64,000 nucleotides of DNA, taken from contig CM028893.1 in the NCBI GenBank assembly GCA_016801885.1, forward strand, positions 12,263,950-12,327,949, written 5' to 3'. This document shows, in pieces, positions 49,901-61,519 of this stretch. Each line of letters begins with the position of its first letter. Positions within the stretch are counted from its first letter, which is position 1. The stretch comes from Toxotes chatareus (taxonomy: Eukaryota > Chordata > Actinopteri > Toxotidae). The translations under genes were made by a program, and so were the position numbers. The notes beneath the pieces were generated by a model. That model ran no database searches. It worked only from the letters and a program-made list of their open reading frames with translations, and had not been told where the DNA came from.

Positions 49901-52900
49901 CTACAACAACATTTTTTAAGTCTGGGCTGTTGGTCGTCTGGGTGCCCAAAACTGGAGCCAAAGGGCTGACCATGTACACTTGGCCATCTTAACCCTATTT
50001 TAGCATTTCTGCGTGAATGAGAAGGAAGAAGCATAAAAATCAGTCACATATACAGCCTGTTTTAATTGATCATTTTAAACAATCATTTTTGTTAAGCAGG
50101 ACTCGTTTAGATCCTGATCCAGCTGTAGCTGAAATTCTGCAGCAGTCTACAGAATTCCAGTCTTGGCTGCTTATCCTATACATAACCTGACAAAAAAAAA
50201 AAAGAAAAAAAAAGAAAAAACACTTCAGGTCTGTCCAGTGGCCATGGTGTTTGGTTACTACGGAAACCACCAACTTTTGAGAGCGAGACGTGGAAGGAGG
50301 TGGGAGGTGAAGAAACAGAGGGTAAGAGAGGGAGGAAGAAGGCAGGAGATGGGTGAAAGCTGGATGCTGGTAGCTCTATGTATAGCTGTGTTTCACTGTT
50401 GAGGGTGAGAGAGACAGGGAGTAGCCAGGATCTAAATGTATCAATAATACATGAGGTTGTTCTCCGATATGCTAACATGAATTATTTGACAAGCTGAGCG
50501 AACCGTCTTCTCCGTCTCAACCCCCCGTATCACTGTACATCTTCTCATTCTCTCCTCTTCTCTATTCTTGCACCTTTTCTCAAAATCTGTATCTCCTCTC
50601 AGAACGGCGTCTTTTTCTTGGAACGTCTTCACTGAATAATCTAGGGCTCAGCGGGTTTCTGAGTCTCCCTCTCTGTTTCTCTCTCTGCGCCGAGTGTTTC
50701 TGCCCCTTTATAGATTTTCTCCTTTTTAACTATATCCATGCATTTTGTGTGGGTTCTTTCTGCCTCCGCCTTTGTATTTGAGGCTGCGGGAGGAACTCAG
50801 GCTTTTGTCAGATGGACTTTTGATGAGGGATAGAGCAGTCGGCACACAAGAAGAGGCAGAGAGAGAGAGCTTATGAAGTTTATGCACTCTTTCTCTTGCT
50901 TTTCCTCTCTTTATCTGTGGCCATCTTGTCTAAGTTTCTTCTTAACCCGGGTTCCTTTTGACACAGGGAGAATGCTAAAGTCATCACACAGTTCTCAGTT
51001 TGTAAAACATAATATTTTCTCCCTTTAAACTCATAGTCAAGCAATGTCAAAACAGCTTCTCATATATCCTCATACTTTGCCACAGTCTTGAGAGCACATA
51101 GGCTGTACTTCTGAACACATTCATTTGTCGATTGGCAGAAAATCTGCAGGAATTAATCGCTTAATTGTTAGAGACACTTATCCAGCAACAAGGAGGAGTC
51201 TACAGCCGTGCTAGCAGCTCTGAGAGGTTGTGTTTATACGCAGCTACACTTTGTTTACCATGTTCCCCAGCTTAGTTTTAGTGTGCTGGAATGAACATTT
51301 GCTAATTAGCACTAAATGCAAAGTACAGCTGAGGCTGACTGGACTGTAATTAAATGAACGTTTTGGCCCGATCGTGATGCTGGATGAAAAGTCAGGGCAT
51401 CACCGGAGTTTGACCATCCAGTGGGGGACATGAACGTACCAGATTTCATGGAAGTCCATCCAATCGTTATGATATTTAGAAGACAAAAAAAACCAGTCTT
51501 AACCCCTAAAATCAGTGGTTAACTTTGTGGGCACTAAATTTCTATCCACAGATGGAAGCTGAATCCCCACATGTGACAGCATGAAGAAAGCATACACACA
51601 AGAAAAGGACAAGAACAAAATCAAATTCTTTATGCCTTTTTAAACAGTCCCAGAGTCCTTGGAAATGTGTCAGTGCTGCTGAATCCAACACACATGCCCG
51701 AAAGCATATTTGCGCTCACATACACACACATTCTTAGATGCTCCAACCAGCCAGTGAGGGTTGGTTCTCTGCCAGATCTGGAACTGGCAAACTGGCAAAT
51801 CTCAGATCATTTTAAGTCAGCTGGACAGAGACAGCCTTAACGTTAAGATGCTTTTGGGAAGCCTGAGGCACGAGTTCCTAGAACCATGGACGATGGCCAG
51901 GACTTGCACTGCACTCTGTTATTCGGCGATGTGAGCAAGGCGAGATAGCTGAGACGTTTGTAAGAGACGAAATACAGTTTCAGGTCCAGTCTTTAGAGAG
52001 AGAGTCCAGGTGAAGTGTCAAGTCTTGTCATTTCCGAAATCATATCATGTCTCCAGCCTCCCTAACAGTTTGACCTAGCAACAATATTTCTAGAAATTTT
52101 ATAGCAGATGGAGACACTTGTATAATATCAAACAAATAGCAAAGTACTGTTTAAACAAGGCATTACAGAGTAAACACTTTCACTTTTCTGTATGTGGTGC
52201 CGTTAGCTCAAGGCTAGGTTAGCGCACCTGTGTAGATGTTTTTTTCAGGTGCATATACAGTTGAAAATAGTTGGTGTCTTCTTCTTCCACATTATTCCCA
52301 CAATACAAGAAGTCCTTCAAATTCAGAGGTTATAACTTATAACACAGATTGCATAAATACTGCTGAGACTGGGTTTTTTTTTTTTTTTTTACCACAACAC
52401 ACTAAGTTGTTCAACTGTGCCTTACTTATCTTTGTCTGAAGTCAGTGCTGTTCCATAACGCTAGTTGCTGACGCAAATTTGAGAGCCCGTCTCTGCTAAG
52501 CAGATGTAGTCAGTTAGCTGAAAATATGGATGAGCTACCAACACCTGCCCAGGGACTGTAGTCCTCCCACAGGTCTGAATCTCCAGCTCCAGCCAGAAAA
52601 TTCTGGGCTTGAGAAAGTGAATAAGTAAAGCTCTCCGCATCATTAATATCTAACGTTGAGGCGCTCTCAAACACAGCCAAAAAAAAAAAAACTCTTTAAA
52701 GAAGAGAAGAATCCTATAGGAGCTGCTCAGTGTCCAACAGTGAAAGATCCCCTATCTTTCTTGCATTACTCCCGGATGTGAAAGTATGAATGTGTGCACT
52801 TGTTAAGCAAGGTGGTGTTGGAGAAAGAGCAGACGGAAAATGGAATGTAAAAAGCTTCCAGCACCTGCTTAGTGACATCAGATTTATCAAAACGAACAAG

Positions 52901-55900
52901 TAACCGCTGTTAAAGAGTTGGACGGGAAAGTAAAAGAGGGATCAAGTTTCTGTCGTGTTTCACAGCACTGGAAAAATCTCGAAATATAAACAGGGATGTC
53001 AAACAGCCTGTAAATGATAGCGATGACATTTTTCATCACTGTCTGGACGTTAAGTTGTAGCTTAATTTGATCTCATTAACATTTTCAAGGGGTTATTACA
53101 TAATAATGTATAATATTGTGCTGCCAATCGTCTGCTTCTTCCCAAAGGTTAATTAATTTTTTTCCCTGACTGCTTCCTCTCGCCATTTGTCTTCCCTCAC
53201 TAATTCTGTCCTAATAAATGACTGGAAAAAAAACAGCAGGAGAAAAGTTAATTTTTAAACATAGAGGGCCCAGCCTGAGGTGATACAAGCAGCAGAGGTT
53301 AAACCATTTAAGCAGCAGGAGTAGCTATAGTGAGACATGGGTTAAATCCTCCTCCCTGCTGGTGTTTTAGAGCTAGAAACGAAACTAAATCCCCACCGGC
53401 TCTGAGGTTGCTTTTCTGTAGCTGACCTCTGACCTTGCTGCTGGAAGGCAAACTGGAACAAACGACAAGAAAAGACAATTTCTGCGAACATAAAATTACT
53501 ATTTAATCATCACAGGGCCTTTAAACATCTTGGGAGATTAAATGTTTGAGTCACAGCAGAGATTGCTGCGTGCTGCATTTTAATAAAGACTTAACTTCAT
53601 GTCAGTGATGAATCATATCAGTCTTCCTTTTTAGCTGCTGGCTAATGAGCACAAGCCATAACCATCTGTCCATCTGTGTGTGGATTAATTTTGTCTTTTC
53701 ATTTGTCTTTAAAATACAACCAGCCAGGAATCAAACCGGCAACCCCGCAGTTACAGACCTACGTAAAACAAGACGAATTTCAAGATCCAGATAAGACTTT
53801 TTCTCTGAAATGCAACAAATCCATGGAGAATTTAAAGTAACTGGAAATTCATCCATCAAATTTTAAGTAACAAACTCGACACAGATTTCAGGCAGGAAAA
53901 TCTGATACCAAATATTTAACAGCAGTAAATTATTTAATGGCTCATGTGTTTTAAGAATGTCCAGCTGTTTTCTGTCTCATTTTGGAGCAACAGTTCTCAG
54001 AACTAAATTTCACACAGCATGCACTTTTGTTTCTGTGTCTTTCTTATCTCAGCGTTTCATCCAGTATTTGGCCTCCAGAAACACTCTGTTTAACCTGCAC
54101 AACTTCCTGGATAAGGGAGCTCTGCAAGGTAAAGCTTACACACACTAATGCATGTTTTACTCTCCAAAAGTCCTGTGAAGATAATTCACAGCATTTTGAT
54201 GTGGTTTTAATTTGTCTTTAATGAGCCAGATGGGCAGGATTTGCCCAGAATGTCAAGGAAAATCAAAGCAAAGTGTTTAAAAGTCAAAAATGGTGCTCGA
54301 GTTGATTACCTGATTTAAATATATATATATATATATATATGAAAAAACATAGTTTATATAACAAATAGTAGAGATCATTTGTAGGTGTCTCACCTAACAC
54401 ACAGTATATTTCCTTCCTTCTCTCCCAGGTTACGACATGTCAACCTTCATCAGACGATACAGCCGTTACCTGAATGAGAAGGCCATGTCCTACAGACTGG
54501 TGGCTGTGGATTTCACCAAGATGAAGAGGGGGTAGGGGAGGTCACACACACAAAACGACAACCTCACTCATCTTGTTGCACACCAGGAGATAATGTTTAG
54601 CTCACTGCAGTGAGAGAGCAGCAATAGACAGAAACAGAAAACTGACAGTTTTGTTGTTTTCTCTGCAAAATCCTCTTATTTTTATGCCAACTTACAACAT
54701 CTGTTAGTTAGAGCATCATGTAAAGATGTTCCAGACAACAAAGATATTTTATTTTGAATTATAAGTTCTATTATAAGTTGGCTGCGACCAGACTCAAATA
54801 TTTTAGAAATTGCAGAACATGAAAAGTTAAATGCTGAGATTCCTGCTTGTCACTGTTCCAGTCCAGTAAATAGTCCAACACTGAACTTCCCATAAAAGGA
54901 GGTTGTGTTGAGAAGATAATTTCAGTTTCAGCAGAGTCTCATTATTTATTAGAAAAAAAAGTTTCAGTCACCATTTGTTGCAACCCCTTCACCTCCAGTA
55001 GCTGTAAAGACTTTGTGTTACTGAGGAGATGTTTTTATGAAAAACACTGGTTTTCTTTTTGTGCACTTCCCATAGTTTGTCATGATTTCTCCATTGCTTT
55101 TTTTGTTTCTTAATTTGCATCACAATTTGCATAAGAATTTTTGTCAACAAGGTGCCCTCTACAGTTGTGTGTGTGTGTTTTCGTTTCCTGTTTTGTTAGG
55201 ATTGACGGAGTGATGCGCACCATGAACACAGAGAAGCTGATCAAGACGCTGCCCATCATTCAGAACCAGCTGGATGCTCTGCTGGATTTCCAGGTACTGC
55301 GTCTGTGTGTGTGTGTTTTGCATATGTATGTGTCATTACATGTGCTTGTTGTCAGAGTTGTGGTTGATTCCCTTTCCTATCAAAATGTAAATTGAAACAA
55401 CAGATTGCAAAGTTTGAAACCTCTCTTTATCGATGGAGTATGAGAAGCATATTATGGCGATAGATTTCATGTTTTAGTTTGTGTGTGTGTGTGTGTGTGT
55501 TTGTGTGTTCAGAGGGGAGGAGGGGATTGGGTGGGGATTTGCTGAAATTGGTGGGTGCATTGTGGTTTGTGCCAACAAGCTTCAAAGAGCGATAAAAACG
55601 GATGGTGAAGTTTCTCATCGGAGTGCATACTGTATGTGTGTGTGTGTGTGTGCGTCTTGCGAGTGTGTCTGTGTGTGTCTGGGCACAATGTTTTTTCCCA
55701 CCTAAACTAAATTGACAGTTGCTCGGTGTGTGCGGATGTGTTTGCTTCACGCCAAGGGGGAGAGGTGCTCGGTATTTGGAAAAAGATTTTTGAGGATATT
55801 TGCAAGACATGTTTTCCTTTTTGTGAAAAGCTTCGAAAATATGTGATAGAGATGTTTCCTTTATCTTCTCCCTCTCTCACTCTCTGTGTTTCTCTAACTT

Positions 55901-58900
55901 TCTCTCTACCTCTCTCTTCTCTCCAGGCCAACCCTAATGAGCTGACCAACGGAGTGATCAACTCAGCCTTCATGCTGCTCTTCAAAGACTCCATAAGGCT
56001 GTTTGCTGCTTACAATGAAGGGGTCATCAACCTATTGGGTAACACATACACACACTCACATATGAGCAGACACACACACACGCACACACACATAGACACA
56101 ACCCACAGTGAGCCAAATGATGCTCTCTCTCTCCGAGATGTGTCAGAAATGATGAGAGTAAGTATAGCTACGGTTTGTTTTGTGGTACACGCACACTCTT
56201 CTCTGACAAACACAAACCCAGCAGCAACACACACACCGACATATGTGCGCACAGTCTGGTTGTCACGGCAGCAGAGTAGGTTTTGACAAGATGTCATGTA
56301 GCTGCTAAGTGCTTCTGTTTGTCTCTACTCAATCATGCACTGATTGTTTCTGCCTCCTTTCCTTCCATCCTTCCTTTAATACTTCCTTCCTTTCTTTTTA
56401 AATCTTTCTTTTTTTTCTTGCTAATTTTTTTTTTCCTTTCTGTCTCTGTAGAGAAATACTTTGACATGAAGAAGAACCAGTGTAAAGATGCTCTGGACAT
56501 CTACAAGAAATTTCTTTACAGGATGACGAAGCTGTCAGAGTTCCTCAAAGTGGCCGAGGTATATTCGCACACACCCACACACAAAAACACAAAAGTACCT
56601 GAATGTGCACACACATCTGGAGTAAGATAGGGTCTGTTTTTGTCAATTTTACCTAAGATTTTTTTGGTTTTTTTGGAAGAGCAACTCCTGTTCAATTGTA
56701 TCCTTTTCCTCATAATTTCTTCTCTTTTCCCTGTCCTGATCACGTCCCCTGACGCAGACATATTTACACGTAATTGACACATATGTACACACACACACGT
56801 TCTCAAACCCAACTTTAATAAGTATATATAAGTATATAATAAGTGCTCCCACAGCTGCTGTACCGTGTGCAGGCAGGAGTATCTGACTTACCCTCACTGC
56901 CCCACATTTGCTGTGCAGACACTTACACACATACGTATATATATATATATCTATATACACACCCAAAATAACCCTAAGATGGAGGATGTGGTTAGGCACT
57001 CCGTTAGCTCCCTCTCCCTCTGCTCCCCACACTCCTCCATCTAATCCTTTCTTCTCTCTCGCCCTTCCCTCTTCCCCTGACAAAGATGGATACTCGTGCG
57101 GCTCTCCTTCGCCCAGTGCCCACAGATCATCCCTCTTTCTTTCTTTCCTCTCCTGCCCTCTTCCCTCCCTCCCTCCTTTGTTTCAGCAGATTTGAAACAG
57201 TGAGAATCAACCACTGTAACTTCAGCAGAGGAAACTGCACCAGTGGTTCACGTTCTCTGCATTTATGCACATTCAAATAAATGAGCACACTCAGATTCCT
57301 TTGTCTTTAATAATTAAGATTTGAGGTGCTCCATGGATGATTGATTGTGTTTCTTTTTTACAGAAAGAATTTAAAACAATGGTTCTCAGTTTAAAAAAAA
57401 TGACACATCTTGTAAATAAACCAATAATCAGTTGCTCTGTCTGGAATATAAACCTATACCATAAGACTAATTGATTACCTGTATGAGCCTGTCTAATACA
57501 GATTTTTTTAGAGATATGGAAACTTCAAAAAACAACCCTAAAATACATGTAATTGGTTCACTGGTTTTGCATTATGTTGCACAGTGGTGCAGGTAAACAG
57601 GCTGTATACATTTGGCCTTTAACTTTTTACCACCCACCGTTCTGCCCACAGGATGCTAGCACAAAGAAGAACTTCCTCAGACTGCTAGTATAATGAAAAG
57701 TTGCATGAATATGAACATGTAATATGTCTATTGATAGATCAGACTCTTGTCTTTACAGTCTCTGAGGTCATTTTGAAAAAAAAAAAAATGTAACACCCTG
57801 TTCTAAAAATAGTCAAGGTACAATGCACAGTAGAGTATCTAACGGGGCCTTAAAATATGCTGTGTCCTTACTCTTGCTGTCCAACAACTGAAGAAATCAA
57901 AATTTATATCAGAGTTTTTTTTTTTTTTCTTTAACTTTGATTGCTGCTCATTTAGTCATGTATATGTATATTATTTGCATTATCTTATTTGCAGAGCCAT
58001 GACAAGCCTGCACAATGTCAGGACCCGGGAGGTGAAGTGACAAAATGGAATTAAGCCATCAATAATTTTACTATTTATATCTTTTTTTTCCTAATGTGAC
58101 AAACTAGGACTTAATGTTCTTTTATCTGTGTCTAAAAAAGTCGACGTGTTCACACAAATGTTAAGTCGAGTTGGAGATGATTTTGGTGTTGTCACGTCAT
58201 CATTCATTAGTCATCATGCCCACTCTCCCTCATTGGTCATGAGACATATTTATCACTGTACAATTATCATCGTCATTCGCTGTGAGGATTGGTCGGTTCG
58301 CCGGCCAATCCACATGTCGAAAACTTTTTCTTGTTTATTTCTGTTGTCGTTTATGTTGACGCTGCCACTGCATGAAGTAACGATTCCCGTTTTTTTCTTT
58401 TCTCATCTTTTTCTTTTCAAATGGACCCTGCCCTTCTCTTTATTTTTTTTTTCTTCTCCATTTTATCCCACCTACCTTTCTCCCTTTCTATTTTGTTGAT
58501 TTGTTTGTTTTTGATGACAGCAAGTTGGAATAGATCAGGGTGACATCCCAGATCTCTCACAGGTCAGTGTACATCTCACCTCCCACTTTCCCTCCTCCAA
58601 CTCATCTTTTCTCACTTTCTCTCTTTCCTTCAACGATACATGTGGTCTCACTGCTCCCCCTTTGCTCTCATCTATCAACACATGCCTTATTCCACCCTTA
58701 CATATACCTGTGTGTTCCCTCTTTACCAGTTGTTCACTCATTCTCTCCGCTTCACTCCTTTTTATTTTGTCTAACCTGATCTTACTGTACAGAACCAGGC
58801 AACTGTCCTCTCGTTTGATTGACTTTGCTTTCCTGCTTTCACTTTCACTTCCAAACGCTCGTTATAGATTGAACAACAGGCCGAGGTGTGTCAAGTTGGC

Positions 58901-61486
58901 CTCCTTAAACACTGCGCCATCAGCCAGCTCGATGCAGATTTCATCATGTGGATTTGAAAACCTTGAGCAACCGCGAACAAAGAGCTTAGACCTTGAAACT
59001 GCAAAAATAATGATAATTACAACAACAAAGGGCTTGAAAACAAGACAGCAACACTACAAGGGAATAAACTGCATCATTTCTGTTTTTTATTGTCAAGGAT
59101 GAAGTTGACTATTTACCTAGCTGTGAATTGTGAGGAATTGCTTGAAGCATGTTTTTAACCTCCTAATGGTTTATGGGACTACAGAGAAAGATTTTATATT
59201 TGAATGCAAGCTTTGTTCTGTCATATAATGTATAATAATCATGAATGACTATCAGGTTTAGTGTTGGAGTGGGTTATCAATGGGCAGACAATGCATCAAC
59301 AGCAAAGCTGCAGCTAAAGATTATCGTCTTATCTCAAAAAGAAAGTAAATGTCAGAACCTTGTATTTGCAAATACTGCACCTTGACTTTAGGCATTGGAA
59401 TCAGAAAAAAACTGACAGATTTATTGCTAACTGAAATAATCACGAGTTGCTGGGGAACACACAGCTTTAATGTTTTCCAGTGGAACGTGACGTTGATCAT
59501 TAACAGCATGCAGATTGACCGTGTTCGCGTTGTTCACTCACAGTCGTTAAATAGACGTTCTTCTTCTCCCTCCTCTGTCGCAGAAAACAAAAGGATCATA
59601 CATTGTAGGTGGTGGGTTGCATACTGTACTGCTTACCCCCTCCAACCTGCTTAATCCCTTGCATGGACATCATATTTGGTCATGCGTGTGTGTGTGTGTG
59701 TGTGTAACCATACACACTTACACCGTATACACTCCCAGGCATGCTTTTTCTTTTCTTTTTTTTTGTTTTTTCTCGTCACTGTGGAGCAATATGGTGTTGA
59801 CTGAGTACAATATGTGTGTGTTGGCCTCAGGTGGCCTGCTTGTAGCACTCAAACGCACACACAGAGCTCTGGCACGACAAGCAAAAGGCCATGAAACCTC
59901 ATGAATAGAAAATGAGGCTTCACCCCTCCGCCCCTCTGTCTTCATCTGCATGAAAGAATCCCTGCGCTGGGTTTGGACTTACTCATTTAAATTCCATCCC
60001 CTCCTTAGATGTTGTTTATTTCATATTTGTCATGCACAACATCATTGCTTCAACATGCATGGTGGAGGTGCTTTAATAGTGACTGACTCCAGCATTATTG
60101 TGTAATCATGGTTTAAAAAAAAAAGGAAACGTGAGAAAGGAAAAAAGGGGGATTCTCTCTTTTCTTATTTTTTTTTTTATTTCTTTCATGACTTTTTTCT
60201 ACGTCTCTCTGCCTTCCAAAGTTAGAACTGTCACTAAATCTCTTTAGATAAGAGGTACGCTAACAACACGCCAAGAAGAAGACAGTGAATAGGTGTGGAA
60301 ACACAGACACCCTGCTGAGTGTGTGTTTGTGTGTCAGAGCTAATATTGACTGGGCATACAAAAGGTCTTCTTTTCACCTATTCAAGCACACGGTCAGTTA
60401 AATAGTGTCTCTTTCTCTTCTGCAAGTCGCTGTTTCTTTAACAACCAGGCAACAGTTTGGCAAGAGCCCACCGTCTAGCCAGCCACAAAGGACTCAGAAG
60501 GCAAAACACTTCCAAATGTGTGTGTGTGTGTGTGCGTGCGTGTCTGTGAGTGTGAGTGTGTGCATGTGTGTGTGTGCGTGTGTGTGTGTGTGTGTGTGCA
60601 GCCCTACTGACAGCACACTTTGCATTCTTGTGGATGGAGAGACAGACATGACGTTGTCATATTTTCACAGTGGAAGAATTTCCTCTCCTCTCTTCTCTGC
60701 CAGAAGAGAGCACAACTATTTCTTTTTTCCTGCGTGTTAAGTTGTAGATGTGCGTAAGAGAACCACTGATTATACATTTAATAATGCAGCTGTCTGGCTC
60801 TTTTTTGCCCTCTTGTTTCCCTTGGTTTTTGAGCATTAATGAGGCTCTTAACGAGCACAGAAGACATTGTGTTGTGCAATGTGAACAATTGGAGCTGAGC
60901 TTGAATTTGCAGCTGAATTGTGTTTTCTGTAGTAGCGTAGCAACAATCCCCAAGTAACCTGCTCACTAACTTGTACTCCAGAACATTTGAGCTCAAATGT
61001 AATGCTAGTACCTTATGTCATCTTACAACAAAGCATATTTTAGAGACTCTTGGCCTCACTTGTTTTCCGGGTCAAGTAATTAAGAAAAGGGAAAAAGATT
61101 AGAGTATAATCGCTGTCGCCATGTGGAATAAATGTGTAGAGATTTAGTAAAACTACAGCAGAGACATACTGACAAGTCAGAGGTGCCGAATGCATCCTGG
61201 TACTCATTGTGCAAGGGTGACAGGGCCTTCAGTGTGAGGGACACCGCAATACAGGCAAGACAAACGATTGCTCTCTGCTCATGTGAAGTCAGGAGAAGAA
61301 ATGGCGCGACCTCTCCTCCGCACTTCACCCTTTTTCTCGCTCTTTGTTTTTCAACCTCCTCCTTTGTTCTCTCTCTCCTTTGAGTCTCCTGCTAACAGTG
61401 TGAGTGTTTGCTGCATGTTGCCATGGCTATTCTTGGAACCTGATGCACTCTGTTACCTTCCTGTGAGACCAACTAACTCTGGGTGC

Positions 61487-61519
<33 letters not shown>

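Larger units (their letters stand above)
40627..54052 (+). other. picalm intron 2
   Basis: 13.4-kb phase-0 intron. It contains many GT/CA microsatellites between 43.9 and 48.7 kb, GA-rich tracts (about 45890-45965, 48810-48845), a V-SINE core fragment at 49203-49250, a teleost interspersed repeat at 51255-51485 and a tRNA-like SINE fragment at 53718-53762. No nested gene is supportable. Confidence 0.8.

Noticed and set aside
53718..53762. Possible tRNA gene on the minus strand
   Set aside because: Only box B is convincing. No cloverleaf or correctly spaced box A, so it is better explained as a SINE fragment.
55726..56286. 186-codon plus-strand frame around 55.9 kb as an independent gene
   Set aside because: It is picalm exon 6 (55927-56038) read through its flanking introns. 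The correct splice sites and family sequence define the exon.
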